Shown here in pieces: positions 44,732-54,201 of a DNA stretch of 64,000 bases (the stretch's first letter is position 1; the number at the start of each line of letters is the position of its first letter). The notes beneath the pieces are model-generated. The model was not told where the DNA came from and did no database searches. It saw only the letters and a list, made by a program, of their open reading frames with translations. The stretch comes from Sedimentimonas flavescens. GTDB lineage: Bacteria > Pseudomonadota > Alphaproteobacteria > Rhodobacterales > Rhodobacteraceae. Position numbers and translations under genes: made by a program. The stretch covers positions 1 to 64,000 of the forward strand of contig NZ_JAHVAI010000014.1 of NCBI RefSeq assembly GCF_019264375.1, read 5' to 3'.

Positions 44732-45328
44732 TCAGCGGCCGCGAAGCGTGAACCAGGGGCGAATGCGGTCCTGAACCCAGGCCCAGACCGCGGGCAGTCC
44801 CTGCGACACCTTGGCGCCGACGCGGGATTCAAGCTGTTCCCAATTTACATCGTACTCCAGCCAGCTGCCGCCGCCGCCTTCGAGGTTCAGCATCACGGGC
44901 TGCACCCGATCGAGGCTTTTCGCAAAAATCGCTGTAGGGGTCTGGGCGGCCTCAAACTCGTGCCATGTCGCTTCAAGTTCGGCGCGTAAGTCGTTGGGGA
45001 GAAGTCCGAATAAACGCTCAGCCGCGGCCGCTTCGGCGGCCTGAATATCGGCCGAGCCATGGGCCGTGCCGTCCGAGGAATGGATCGGCACGTCACCCAC
45101 GTCGATCTCGACCAGATCGTGCAGCAAAAGCATCCGGATCGCGCGGTTCACGTCCACGCCGGGGCCGGCCTGATCGGCCAGCACCAGCGCGTAAAGCGCA
45201 AGCGTCCAGCTATGCTCGGCCGAGTTTTCCCGGCGCGAGTTATCCGCAAGCGGGGTGGCCCGATAGACGGATTTGAGCTTCTCAGCCTCCAGCAGAAAGG
45301 CGAATTGCTGCGAGAGGCGCTCGGTCAT
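44732..45328 (-). CDS. HD-domain phosphohydrolase
   Basis: The 198-residue protein carries HD-superfamily motifs: RRENSAEHSWTLALYALVLA with the first histidine, and MLLLHDLVEIDVGDVPIH with the HD doublet. The layout resembles YfbR-type 5'-deoxynucleotidases (HD_3 family), but substrate specificity is inference. It starts directly after the stop of a small conserved gene, forming a three-gene operon with it and an alpha/beta hydrolase. Confidence 0.8.
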   Translation of the reverse strand: MTERLSQQFAFLLEAEKLKSVYRATPLADNSRRENSAEHSWTLALYALVLADQAGPGVDVNRAIRMLLLHDLVEIDVGDVPIHSSDGTAHGSADIQAAEAAAAERLFGLLPNDLRAELEATWHEFEAAQTPTAIFAKSLDRVQPVMLNLEGGGGSWLEYDVNWEQLESRVGAKVSQGLPAVWAWVQDRIRPWFTLRGR

Positions 45329-45592
45329 CTAGTGCCCGCCCTCGGTGTCGCGCGGCGCGGCGGGGGCCTTGGTGCCCTCGCGCCGGGCGCGGATCGTCTC
45401 GTCAAGGAACTTGCGCGCGCGCTGTTCGGACAGGCGCAGGCGGCACGAGGTGTTGAAGGCCTCTTGCAGCGAGGGCGAGGAGGTGCCGATGACCTTGCTC
45501 ACTTCCATGTAAAGCCGGTCATCGTCGAACTCCTTCATGGCCGCCATCACATCGGCGGCCAATGCATCGGCCAGTTCGTCGAGAAGAGCCAT
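45329..45592 (-). CDS. Small conserved protein of unknown function
   Basis: An 87-residue acidic/basic helical protein (MALLDELADALAADVMAAMK to RDTEGGH) that I cannot assign to a named family. It is tightly packed between two genes: its start overlaps the stop of the alpha/beta hydrolase gene by one base (TGATG) and its stop abuts the HD gene start. This argues that it is real. The segment SEQRARKFLDETIRARREG suggests a helical region. Confidence 0.7.
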   Translation of the reverse strand: MALLDELADALAADVMAAMKEFDDDRLYMEVSKVIGTSSPSLQEAFNTSCRLRLSEQRARKFLDETIRARREGTKAPAAPRDTEGGH

Positions 45593-46251
45593 CAGCGCGA
45601 GCCCTCGGTCAGGCGGCGCTTCACATAGCCCTGAACCGAGTCGATCATCGGCTTCATATGCGCTTCGTCATCCTTGAAGAAGTGGTCGGCGCCCTCGACT
45701 TCCTCGTGGGTGATGGTGATGCCCTTCTGCTCGCGCAGCTTGGACACCAGCGTATGCGTGTCCTTCGGCGGCGCCACGCGGTCGGCGGTGCCGTTGATGA
45801 TCAGGCCGGACGAGGGGCAGGGCGCGAGGAAGCTGAAGTCATACATGTTCGCGGGCGGCGCGACCGAGATGAAACCGGTGATCTCGGGGCGGCGCATCAG
45901 CAGTTGCATCCCGATCCAGGCGCCGAACGAGAACCCGGCCACCCAGCAATGTTTTGAGTTCGGGTTCATCGCCTGCAGGTAATCAAGTGCCGAGGCCGCA
46001 TCTGACAGCTCGCCAATGCCCTGGTCATACTCGCCCTGGCTGCGGCCGACACCCCGGAAGTTGAAGCGCAGAACGGTGAAGCCGATCTTATGGAAGGCGT
46101 AGTGCAGGTTATAGACGACGCGGTTGTTCATCGTGCCGCCGAACTGCGGATCGGGGTGCAGGATGATCGCGATCGGCGCGTCCGGCATGGGCTGCGGATG
46201 GTAGCGGCCCTCGAGGCGTCCTTCGGGACCGGGGAAAATGACTTCGGGCAT
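45592..46251 (-). CDS. Alpha/beta hydrolase
   Basis: The 219-residue protein has an alpha/beta-hydrolase core. It shows the oxyanion-region histidine in IAIILHPDPQFGGTMNNRVV, the nucleophile elbow GFSFGAW with serine, and a late acid/histidine segment EVEGADHFFKDD. It resembles short serine hydrolases described as dienelactone-hydrolase-like or KANL3-like. The substrate is unknown. It is divergent from iscR and leads the operon with the small protein and HD gene. Confidence 0.85.
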   Translation of the reverse strand: MPEVIFPGPEGRLEGRYHPQPMPDAPIAIILHPDPQFGGTMNNRVVYNLHYAFHKIGFTVLRFNFRGVGRSQGEYDQGIGELSDAASALDYLQAMNPNSKHCWVAGFSFGAWIGMQLLMRRPEITGFISVAPPANMYDFSFLAPCPSSGLIINGTADRVAPPKDTHTLVSKLREQKGITITHEEVEGADHFFKDDEAHMKPMIDSVQGYVKRRLTEGSR

Positions 46252-46450
46252 CGGCTCTCGCTGCTTTATTCTCTGGGTCCGGGGGTGCGACGGTGCGTAT
46301 GCTTGACGCTTTCGCTCAGACACCCTAGGACGGGGCAATCCCCGGCGGGATGCCGGGAATATGGGTGGAATTGAGTTAAGCGGCCCAAGGCGCGGCGTCA
46401 ATGCTTTGCCCCGCATTTGCAATGCGAACGGGCGCTTGGGGGAGGCGGCG

Positions 46451-46909
46451 ATGAAACTTTCGACCAAAGGACGCTATGCGATGGTGGCGTTGGTGGATCT
46501 GGCGATGGCCGGCCCCGATGCGATGACCTCGCTTGCCGCGATCTCGAAGCGTCAGGATATCTCGCTGCCCTATCTCGAACAGTTGTTCGTGCGGTTGCGC
46601 CGCGCGGGGCTGGTGGAGTCGGTGCGCGGCCCGGGTGGCGGCTATCGCCTGGCCCGCAACCCCGAGGAAATTCGCGTCTCCGAGATTTTCGAGGCGGTCG
46701 ATGAAACGGTCAGCGCGCTGCATGTGGGGGCGGGCGCCTCGGGCGGCATCTCGGGGTCGCGCGCGCAATCGCTGTCGAACCGGCTGTGGGAGAGCCTGAG
46801 CGCGCAGGTATTCGTCTTCCTGCACCAGACCACGCTTGCCGATGTGACGAAGAACGCGTTGAAACCCTGTCCGGCGGTGCCGTCGCTGTTTTCTGTGGTG
46901 GACGAGTGA
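46451..46909 (+). CDS. iscR: Rrf2-family iron-sulfur regulator IscR, rhodobacterial type
   Basis: The 152-residue Rrf2 protein opens MKLSTKGRYAMVALVDLAMA. A winged helix with ISKRQDISLPYLEQLFVRLR and VRGPGGGYRLARNPEEI follows. The three cysteines that hold the cluster in Escherichia coli IscR are absent; the only cysteine is in LKPCPAVPSLF near the end. Rhodobacter sphaeroides IscR is reported to be a distinct type that binds a cluster with only one conserved cysteine and represses the isc-suf operon. This gene heads the same operon here. An upstream start at 46361 is not supported. Confidence 0.9.
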   Translation: MKLSTKGRYAMVALVDLAMAGPDAMTSLAAISKRQDISLPYLEQLFVRLRRAGLVESVRGPGGGYRLARNPEEIRVSEIFEAVDETVSALHVGAGASGGISGSRAQSLSNRLWESLSAQVFVFLHQTTLADVTKNALKPCPAVPSLFSVVDE

Positions 46910-46937
46910 CACAACTGCGCCAAGCGAAAGGCCGGGG

Positions 46938-48017
46938 ATGAGCCGACGGGTCTATCTTGACTGGAACGCGACCGCTCCGCTGCGCCCCGAGGCGCGCGCG
47001 GCGATGATCGCGGCGATGGATGTGGTGGGTAATCCGTCCTCGGTCCATGCCGAGGGGCGCGCGGCCAAGGCGCTGATGGAGCGCGCACGCGCCCAGATAG
47101 CGGCGGCACTGGGCGCCGAGGGACAGGACATCATCTTCACCTCTGGCGCCACCGAGGGGGCCTCGCTCGCGCTGGCCGGGCGCGGATATGCCTGCGCGGC
47201 GATCGAGCATGACGCGGTCTCGGCCTGGTGTGCGGAGGACCTGGCGGCGGACGGGTTCGGCCGGGTCTCTGTGCCCGATCCCGCACGCGCGGCGCTGCAA
47301 TTGGCAAATTCCGAAACCGGCGTCATCCAGCAATTGCCCGAGGGGCTGGCAGTCAGCGACCTGACGCAGGCCTTTGGCAAGATCCCCTTTGCCTTCAACT
47401 GGCTTGGCGTGACGGCGGGGTTGGTCTCGGCCCACAAGCTGGGCGGCCCCAAGGGGATCGGCGCGCTTGTCGTGCGGCGGGGCACCGATATCGCGGCGCA
47501 GCTGCGCGGCGGCGGGCAGGAAATGGGCCGTCGTGCGGGCACCGAGAACCTGATCGGAATCGCGGGTTTTGGTGCGGCCGCCGAGGCTGCCGCGCGCGAT
47601 CTGGCGGCGGGCGTCTGGGAAGAAGTTGCTGAAATTAGAAATATTCTAAAGAATGCTCTGGAAGAGAGCGGTGAGACGCTCTATTTTCCGGGTTGGGAGA
47701 CATCGGGAGATCATTCGGGGGACGGAGGCCAGGGGCCTGCGATCCTGCCCAATACGGTTTCGATTGTCAGCCCCGGCTGGAAGGGCGAGACGCAGGTGAT
47801 GCGGCTGGATCTGATGGGGTTCGGCGTGTCGGCAGGCTCGGCCTGTTCCTCGGGCAAGGTCCGCGCGAGCAAGGTTTTGCGCGCGATGGGTTGGTCCGAG
47901 GATATGGCGGCATCCGCGTTGCGGGTCTCGCTCGGGCCGGGGGTTACGAAGGATGAGGTTCTGCGCTTTGCCGAGGCTTTCGGCGCGGCACTTAAAAAAC
48001 ATCGCGCAAGAGTCTGA
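46938..48017 (+). CDS. Cysteine desulfurase (IscS/NifS-like)
   Basis: The 359-residue class V PLP enzyme releases sulfur from cysteine for cluster assembly. Key features are [20 protein letters not shown], the PLP lysine in [17 protein letters not shown] and the reactive cysteine loop [17 protein letters not shown]. It is shorter than E. coli IscS and distinct from SufS encoded further down. It starts 28 bp after iscR and is followed closely by sufB, so it belongs to the SUF operon. Confidence 0.9.
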   Translation: MSRRVYLDWNATAPLRPEARAAMIAAMDVVGNPSSVHAEGRAAKALMERARAQIAAALGAEGQDIIFTSGATEGASLALAGRGYACAAIEHDAVSAWCAEDLAADGFGRVSVPDPARAALQLANSETGVIQQLPEGLAVSDLTQAFGKIPFAFNWLGVTAGLVSAHKLGGPKGIGALVVRRGTDIAAQLRGGGQEMGRRAGTENLIGIAGFGAAAEAAARDLAAGVWEEVAEIRNILKNALEESGETLYFPGWETSGDHSGDGGQGPAILPNTVSIVSPGWKGETQVMRLDLMGFGVSAGSACSSGKVRASKVLRAMGWSEDMAASALRVSLGPGVTKDEVLRFAEAFGAALKKHRARV

Positions 48018-48030
48018 CGCGGAAAGGAAT

Positions 48031-49551
48031 ATGGCTTTGGAACAGGAACTGGACGTCCGTGAGGGCGTGGATCGTGAAACGGTCGAGACCGTCCAGAACA
48101 TGGGCTCCTACAAATATGGTTGGGAGACCGAGATCGAGATGGAATACGCCCCCAAGGGCATTTCCGAAGAGATCGTGCGCCTGATTTCGTCCAAGAATGA
48201 CGAGCCCGAGTGGATGCTGGAATGGCGCCTTGCCGCCTATCGCCGTTGGGTGACCATGGTCGAGCCGAAGTGGGCGATGCTGCATTACCCCGAGATCGAC
48301 TACCAGGACCTCTACTACTATGCCCGCCCCAAGAGCATGGAGAAGAAGCCCAAGTCGCTCGACGAGGTCGATCCCAAGCTGCTGGCAACTTACGAAAAGC
48401 TGGGTATCCCGCTGAAGGAGCAGCTGATCCTTGCCGGCGTCGAGGGCGCCGAGAATTTCGTCGAGGGTGAGCGTCAGGTTGCCGTCGATGCGGTGTTCGA
48501 CTCGGTCTCGGTCGGCACCACCTTCAAGGCCAAGCTGGCCGAGGCGGGGGTGATCTTCTGCTCGATCTCCGAGGCGATCAAGGAGCACCCGGAGCTGGTC
48601 AAGAAATACCTCGGCTCGGTCGTGCCGCAATCGGATAACTTCTTCGCCACGCTGAACTCGGCCGTGTTCTCTGATGGCTCGTTCGTCTACATCCCGCCGG
48701 GCACCCGCTGCCCGATGGAGCTGTCGACCTATTTCCGCATCAACGCCGAGAACACCGGGCAGTTCGAGCGCACGCTGATCGTGGCCGACAAGGGGTCGTA
48801 TGTCAGCTACCTCGAAGGCTGCACCGCGCCCAAGCGCGACACTGCGCAGCTACACGCGGCCGTGGTCGAGATCGTCATTCTCGAGGATGCCGAGGTCAAA
48901 TATTCGACCGTGCAGAACTGGTTCCCAGGCGACGAGGAAGGCAAGGGCGGGATCTATAACTTCGTCACCAAGCGCGCCGATTGCCGTGGCGACCGCGCCA
49001 AGGTGATGTGGACCCAGGTCGAGACCGGCTCGGCCATCACCTGGAAATACCCGTCCTGCATCCTGCGCGGCGATGATACCTCGGGCGAGTTCTACTCGAT
49101 CGCCATTGCCAACAACTACCAGCAGGCCGACACGGGCACCAAGATGATCCATCTTGGCAAGAACTCGAAGTCGCGCATCGTGTCCAAGGGGATCTCGGCG
49201 GGGCAGGCGCAGAACACCTACCGCGGGCTGGTGACGATGCACCCCAAGGCCAAGAACTCGCGCAACTATACGCAGTGCGACAGCCTGCTGATCGGCGACA
49301 AATGCGGGGCGCACACCGTTCCCTATATCGAGGTCAAGAACAACTCGAGCCGGGTCGAGCACGAGGCGACGACCAGCAAGGTCGATGACGATCAGCTGTT
49401 CTACTGCCGCGCGCGTGGCATGGACGAGGAAGAGGCCGTCGCGCTTGTCGTGAACGGTTTCTGCCGCGAGGTGCTGCAAGCCCTGCCGATGGAATTTGCC
49501 ATGGAGGCGCAGAGCCTCGTGGCGATTTCGCTTGAAGGCAGCGTCGGCTGA
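48031..49551 (+). CDS. sufB: Fe-S cluster scaffold subunit SufB
   Basis: SufB, with SufC and SufD, forms the scaffold on which [Fe-S] clusters are built. The 506-residue protein contains [20 protein letters not shown] and [20 protein letters not shown]. The cysteine-containing segment [20 protein letters not shown] is where sulfur is received in characterised SufB. ATG 48031 gives [12 protein letters not shown]; an upstream start at 47953 would overlap the desulfurase gene. It is separated from sufC by two unrelated genes. Confidence 0.96.
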   Translation: MALEQELDVREGVDRETVETVQNMGSYKYGWETEIEMEYAPKGISEEIVRLISSKNDEPEWMLEWRLAAYRRWVTMVEPKWAMLHYPEIDYQDLYYYARPKSMEKKPKSLDEVDPKLLATYEKLGIPLKEQLILAGVEGAENFVEGERQVAVDAVFDSVSVGTTFKAKLAEAGVIFCSISEAIKEHPELVKKYLGSVVPQSDNFFATLNSAVFSDGSFVYIPPGTRCPMELSTYFRINAENTGQFERTLIVADKGSYVSYLEGCTAPKRDTAQLHAAVVEIVILEDAEVKYSTVQNWFPGDEEGKGGIYNFVTKRADCRGDRAKVMWTQVETGSAITWKYPSCILRGDDTSGEFYSIAIANNYQQADTGTKMIHLGKNSKSRIVSKGISAGQAQNTYRGLVTMHPKAKNSRNYTQCDSLLIGDKCGAHTVPYIEVKNNSSRVEHEATTSKVDDDQLFYCRARGMDEEEAVALVVNGFCREVLQALPMEFAMEAQSLVAISLEGSVG

Positions 49552-49601
49552 TCGACGCTGTCTTGCCAATCTTGGGCGCCTGACGCTGCCGGGAACTCGA
49601 C

Positions 49602-50498
49602 TTGAAAACCATTGCCGCCATACGAACGAACCACTGGGGGGAGGATGCCGAGCGCGTCTTCGCCCAGCTGGCGCCCGTATGGGGCGATCGGCTGGTGACA
49701 GTGTTCCACAACCGGCCTGAGGGGATGGCACTACCGTTGCCGGTGGTGGACATCAACGACGCTTGGGTTGAGCAGAACGGGTTGCGCGTGCTGCCCGACT
49801 GGGGCTGGCGCTGCGGCGATTACTGCCTTTACGCGCTGCGGCAAGCCTATCCAGATGCCGAGCACTTTTGGCTGATCGAGCCCGATGTGTTCTTCAAAGG
49901 CGATGTCGGGGCGTTCTTTGACCGCTTTGCGGATCGCGACGAGGATTGCCTTGGTGTGTCGGTGGAACCGCTTCCGGGCGAACATATTTTTTCGCGGTTT
50001 TACAAAGACCTGAACCTCCAGCGCGCCATATTTGCACTTGTGCGCTTTTCTTCAGACCTAGTCGATTGGCTGTTTGAGGAGAGGCGCGCTTACCTTCAGC
50101 AGTCGATCAAGCCTAAGTTCATTCTGTTTGACGAGTTCTTCTGCTTTTCATGGGCGATGCGAAACAATAAGTTCTCTGTCGGTAGCTTGGCTGAGATTGC
50201 CCCCGACTTAGTCTCTAAGGACGCAATGCGGACAGACCCCGATCAGCTGGTCGAGGGTTTGCCAGCGGGTGTTGTACAAGGCGTTTTCCATCCAGTCAGA
50301 TCTCGGAGCGGCTTCCAAAACGCTATCACGCACCGGTTGGCGCGGCGCGCGACCCCTTTCGGCCCTATGGTTTCACAACTCCAGCACCTTGAGCCGTGGG
50401 AGATCGAAGAAATTGCTGACGGAGTCGCCGCTCAGATCAAGGCGACGATGCTGCGGCAGCGCCAGCAGGAAATCAGAAAGAACCAGCGCCGTGGATAA
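49602..50498 (+). CDS. Uncharacterised protein, possibly glycosyltransferase-like
   Basis: A 298-residue protein starting at a TTG (MKTIAAIRTNHWGEDAERVF). It has no match I can name with certainty. The segment QAYPDAEHFWLIEPDVFFKG resembles the region around the acidic metal-binding motif of GT-A-type glycosyltransferases, which is only a weak hint. The second half, about 50020-50240, is visibly lower in GC than the SUF genes around it. It interrupts the suf gene order between sufB and sufC, suggesting an insertion. Confidence 0.55.
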   Translation: MKTIAAIRTNHWGEDAERVFAQLAPVWGDRLVTVFHNRPEGMALPLPVVDINDAWVEQNGLRVLPDWGWRCGDYCLYALRQAYPDAEHFWLIEPDVFFKGDVGAFFDRFADRDEDCLGVSVEPLPGEHIFSRFYKDLNLQRAIFALVRFSSDLVDWLFEERRAYLQQSIKPKFILFDEFFCFSWAMRNNKFSVGSLAEIAPDLVSKDAMRTDPDQLVEGLPAGVVQGVFHPVRSRSGFQNAITHRLARRATPFGPMVSQLQHLEPWEIEEIADGVAAQIKATMLRQRQQEIRKNQRRG

Positions 50499-50737
50499 GC
50501 GAATTGCGAAATATCCGGGGCGGGAGGCTGGCGGGGCTGCTGTCTCGGGGCGGCGCGCGCCGATGGTCTCAGCGTTCGCGCCAACCCTTTGGGGGGGCAG
50601 CATTCTTTCCTTGCTTCCTGCTCAGATTGTTGCCGCTTCCGATACTGTTCGTCACGGCTCCGGCGTTCGTTCGCCGTATTTCTGGCGTAATCGCGTGATT
50701 TCTTTGTCCAAACAAGGAATTGGGGACGAAGCGCCGC

Positions 50738-51286
50738 ATGTCTGTGTCAACGACGACGTTTGCCGAGCGACTGAAGCGTATCGAGGCAAGCCGCGAGAAC
50801 GCGAAGGGCAACATCATCCTGCATGTCGGCGAAAACGAGATGCGCGTGCGCTCGCTCGAGGAAGTGCGGCGACCGTCGCGTGTCCGCGAACTGATGCAGG
50901 GCGCGCTCTATTCGCTGAACCTCGTTTGGGCCTTCCTTATCGGATTGTTCGCAGTGGCCTTCGTGGTCGCGTTGCAGGCGCATGTCTTCACGCTCCCGCA
51001 AACAGCGTCGGAGATGTTCGGCGACGGGCAGATCATCCTGTCGATGGCTCTGGGGACCTCCTTCGCCTATGTTCTGCGCTGGATTTTGCGTCTGCGCGGT
51101 CGCAGCCTGAACGTCGTGCAACTGGTCGCGGTGGGCTTTGCGGTTTGCTCGCTGCACAATCTCGCGTTTTGGATGCCCGAGGTGTCGGCCGTTCTCTTCA
51201 CGCCGAGATGGGTGGAAATGTATCAGGCGTCGGCCTCGCCCGACACGTTCGTGTTCCGCGGCACGGTGATCGGCTTCGGCGTCTGA
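50738..51286 (+). CDS. Uncharacterised membrane protein
   Basis: The 182-residue protein has an N-terminal soluble part (MSVSTTTFAERLKRIEASRE). Three hydrophobic segments then appear: LVWAFLIGLFAVAFVVALQA, a segment near ILSMALGTSFAYVLRWIL, and VVQLVAVGFAVCSLHNLAFW. No family is recognised. ATG 50738 is preferred over 50720. It is followed by a hairpin terminator at 51439-51462, so it may be the last gene of the transcript from sufB, with sufC restarting transcription. Confidence 0.6.
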   Translation: MSVSTTTFAERLKRIEASRENAKGNIILHVGENEMRVRSLEEVRRPSRVRELMQGALYSLNLVWAFLIGLFAVAFVVALQAHVFTLPQTASEMFGDGQIILSMALGTSFAYVLRWILRLRGRSLNVVQLVAVGFAVCSLHNLAFWMPEVSAVLFTPRWVEMYQASASPDTFVFRGTVIGFGV

Positions 51287-51438
51287 CCGGCGTAGCGCTC
51301 GGCGCGGGCAGACTTGACGGCGCAAGTGACCGTAATTGGCGGCAGACAGCGCGGCATTCTCATCATTCTATGCGTTGCGCCCGGTTCGCCCCCCGGCACG
51401 TTGGCGCTGCGAGCCTTCTGACGAGACATACGCTGAAC

Positions 51439-51462
51439 AAGCGCCCGGTAGGGGCGCTTTTC
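51439..51462 (+). terminator. Terminator between the membrane-protein gene and sufC
   Basis: The stem aagcgccc / gggcgctt is followed by tttcgg-like sequence. It lies in a 359-bp gap (51287-51645) in which I see no convincing gene. A sufC promoter may therefore lie between 51462 and 51640. Confidence 0.65.
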
Positions 51463-51645
51463 GGCCATTACGCTATGCGCGATGACCTCCGCAAAATCCA
51501 GCAATTCTCCGCTCCGACTGGAATGATCGGCCGAATGGCCGTATTCGAACTTCAACCCACTCCGATCCCGGCTGAACAGCTTGGCCGGATCGTGACAACC
51601 TACCTGCGTCCGCTTTGACCGGCGCCGAACATCGGGAACATAAAG

Positions 51646-52416
51646 ATGCTTGAAATCAAGAACCTGCACGTCAAACTTGAAGAAGAAGACAAGGTCATCC
51701 TGAAAGGGGTGGATCTGACCGTCGAAGCAGGCAAAGTCCATGCGATCATGGGGCCGAACGGCTCGGGCAAGTCCACCCTGTCTTATGTGCTCTCGGGTCG
51801 CGACGGCTATGAAGTCACCGACGGCTCGGCCACGCTTGAAGGCGAGGAACTGCTGGATATGGACCCGGAAGAGCGCGCGGCGGCGGGCCTGTTCCTGGCG
51901 TTCCAATACCCGGTCGAGATCCCCGGCGTGGGCAACATGACCTTCCTGCGCACCGCAGTGAACGCGCAGCGCAAGGCGCGCGGCGAGGAAGAACTCTCGG
52001 CGGGTGATTTCCTCAAGCTGGTGCGCCAGAAGGCCAAGACGCTCAAGATCGACGCCGATATGCTCAAGCGTCCGGTCAACGTGGGCTTCTCGGGCGGTGA
52101 GAAGAAGCGCAACGAAATCCTGCAAATGGCGATGCTTGAGCCGCGGATGTGCATTCTCGACGAGACCGACTCGGGCCTCGACGTGGACGCGATGCGTCTG
52201 GTGGCCGAGGGCGTGAACGCGCTGCGCGACGAGAACCGCAGCTTCCTGGTGATCACGCACTATCAGCGCCTTCTGGACCACATCAAACCGGACGTGGTGC
52301 ACATTATGGCGGATGGCCGCATCATCAAGACCGGTGGGCCGGAGCTGGCGCTTGAGGTCGAGAACAACGGCTATGCGGCAATCCTGGCCGAACACGGCAT
52401 CGAGGGGGTGCTCTGA
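51646..52416 (+). CDS. sufC: Fe-S assembly ATPase SufC
   Basis: SufC is the ABC-type ATPase of the SufBC2D scaffold. The 256-residue protein has Walker A MGPNGSGKST, the SufC-typical FSGGEKKRNEILQMAMLEP signature and Walker B CILDETDSGLDVDAM. The stop overlaps the sufD start by one base (TGATG), consistent with coupled translation. Confidence 0.96.
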   Translation: MLEIKNLHVKLEEEDKVILKGVDLTVEAGKVHAIMGPNGSGKSTLSYVLSGRDGYEVTDGSATLEGEELLDMDPEERAAAGLFLAFQYPVEIPGVGNMTFLRTAVNAQRKARGEEELSAGDFLKLVRQKAKTLKIDADMLKRPVNVGFSGGEKKRNEILQMAMLEPRMCILDETDSGLDVDAMRLVAEGVNALRDENRSFLVITHYQRLLDHIKPDVVHIMADGRIIKTGGPELALEVENNGYAAILAEHGIEGVL

Positions 52417-53708
52417 TGACGGCGGTCGAAAAACAAACTCCGCTGGAGGCGCGTCTTGCGGCGATTGACCTGCCCAAGGGCGGCGCTTTCGCGGCCATGC
52501 GCGCCGATGCACTGGCGCGGCTGGTAGCGATGGGCCTGCCCGGGCGGCGCGACGAATACTGGCGCTATACCGATCCGGCAGCGCTGAACGCGCCGCTGGC
52601 ACCCGCCGCCAAGCCTTTCGAGGCAAGTGACGAGACCCCGCTGTTTGATGGCATGGACCGCGTCAAGCTGGTCTTTGTGGATGGTGTTTTCGATGCCGAG
52701 GCCTCGGATTCTCTGGAACTGGCCGGGGTTGAGATCGCGCGTTTGGCGGAGGCGGAGACCGCCGACATCCACTGGGCGCAGGGACTTTACGGCATGCTGG
52801 AAACCGCCGGGCAGTCGCCCGTCGTGCGACCCTTCGCGGCGCTGAACTCGGCCGCTGCGAGCGACGGGCTGTTGATCCGCGTGACCGGCAAGGCCGCGAA
52901 ACCGGTCAGCCTGATCTATGTGCACCGCTCCGAGACCTCGGACCCGATCCTGCACCACGTCATCAAGCTGGAGCCGGGCGCGGAATTCACCCTGCTTGAA
53001 AACGGCCCGGCGGGTGCGCGATTCAACAAGGTCATGGAGGTCGATGTCGGCGCCGGGGCGCGCTTCCATCACATCCGTGCGCAGGGCCGCGATCATGAGC
53101 GTCGCGCGGTGACGGGCATCTTCGCCCGCGTGGCCGAGGGCGCGCTGTTCAAGAGCTTCACGATGACCGTCAACGGTGTGCTGACGCGCAATGAATGCGT
53201 GATCGACATGGTGGGCGACGATGCGGTGGCCCATGTCGCCGGTGCGGCGCTTGGCGATGGCGCAAGCGGCGCCTTCCACCATGACGACACCGTCTTCATC
53301 ACCCACGGCGCCGAGCGTGGCGAAAGCCGCCAGGTGTTCAAGAAGGTGCTCAAGCACGGCGCGGTCGGCACCTTCCAGGGCAAGATCCTTGTTAAGCCCG
53401 GCGCGCAGAAGACCGATGGCTATCAGATCAGCCAGTCGCTGCTGCTCGATGACGACAGCCAGTTCCTTGGCAAGCCAGAGCTTGAGATCTACGCCGACGA
53501 CGTGAAATGCTCGCACGGGTCCACGACTGGTGCGCTGGATGAGACGGCGATGTTCTATCTCCGCTCGCGCGGGGTGCCGCATGAGGAGGCGACGGCGCTG
53601 CTGGTTCTGTCCTTCCTGGCCGATGCGATCGATGAGATCGAGGACGAGGCGCTGAAGGACGAGATCGTCGCGCGGCTTGAGGGCTGGCTGGCGCGGCACA
53701 GGGGCTGA
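52416..53708 (+). CDS. sufD: Fe-S scaffold subunit SufD
   Basis: The 430-residue SufD pairs with SufB and SufC in the cluster scaffold. The C-terminal half has the conserved FQGKILVKPGAQKTDGYQIS and the cysteine-histidine stretch VKCSHGSTTGALDETAMFYL, where SufD supplies a ligand to the nascent cluster. It is coupled to sufC by start/stop overlap and followed one base later by a YIP1-like gene. Confidence 0.95.
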   Translation: MTAVEKQTPLEARLAAIDLPKGGAFAAMRADALARLVAMGLPGRRDEYWRYTDPAALNAPLAPAAKPFEASDETPLFDGMDRVKLVFVDGVFDAEASDSLELAGVEIARLAEAETADIHWAQGLYGMLETAGQSPVVRPFAALNSAAASDGLLIRVTGKAAKPVSLIYVHRSETSDPILHHVIKLEPGAEFTLLENGPAGARFNKVMEVDVGAGARFHHIRAQGRDHERRAVTGIFARVAEGALFKSFTMTVNGVLTRNECVIDMVGDDAVAHVAGAALGDGASGAFHHDDTVFITHGAERGESRQVFKKVLKHGAVGTFQGKILVKPGAQKTDGYQISQSLLLDDDSQFLGKPELEIYADDVKCSHGSTTGALDETAMFYLRSRGVPHEEATALLVLSFLADAIDEIEDEALKDEIVARLEGWLARHRG

Positions 53709-53709
53709 G

Positions 53710-54201
53710 ATGGCGGCAGTCGATGACATCCTGCGCAGCTACCGCGCGCCTCGGGTGGTGATGCGCGCGCATCTTGCGCGTACGCCGTCCGAACCGCGGG
53801 TGCTGACCTTCCTGATGGCCGCGCTGGTCGTCATCTTCGTCGCGCAATGGCCACGGCTATCGCGGCTGGCGTTCGAGCAGCCGGACCTGCCGCTGACCGG
53901 GTTGATGGTGGGAACCGGGATCGCGTTGGTCGCGACGATCCCCGCGTTCTACCTGCTGGCCGCCGTGGCGCGGCTGGTCGCCGGGGTCTTTGGCGGAACG
54001 GGCAGCTGGTATGGTGCGCGGCTGGCGCTGTTCTGGGCGATGCTGGCGGTGTCACCGCTGATGTTGCTTCAGGGGCTGGTTGCAGGATTCATCGGGCAGG
54101 GCGCGCAGCTTGTTCTGGTCAGTGGGTTGACCTTCGTGGCCTTCGTGCTGATCTGGGGCGGCTGCCTGCGCGTGGCCGAGTTCGAGGCGAGTGAAAAATG
54201 A
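53710..54201 (+). CDS. YIP1-like membrane protein, first copy
   Basis: A 163-residue membrane protein with about four hydrophobic segments, including VLTFLMAALVVIFVAQWPRL and LALFWAMLAVSPLMLLQGLV. It matches the YIP1-family pattern only weakly but shares its layout with the next gene, including the opening IL/MI-RxYRxPRVVMRxxL-like phrase. The start is one base after sufD and its stop overlaps the next start (ATGA), so all are cotranscribed. A role in iron-sulfur metabolism is not established. Confidence 0.7.
   Translation: MAAVDDILRSYRAPRVVMRAHLARTPSEPRVLTFLMAALVVIFVAQWPRLSRLAFEQPDLPLTGLMVGTGIALVATIPAFYLLAAVARLVAGVFGGTGSWYGARLALFWAMLAVSPLMLLQGLVAGFIGQGAQLVLVSGLTFVAFVLIWGGCLRVAEFEASEK

Noticed and set aside
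51475-51618. A 47-codon frame before sufC (starts MRDDLRKIQQFSAPTG)
   Set aside because: It has no ribosome site and no recognisable family, and lies where a sufC promoter is expected. It was left out as unsupported.
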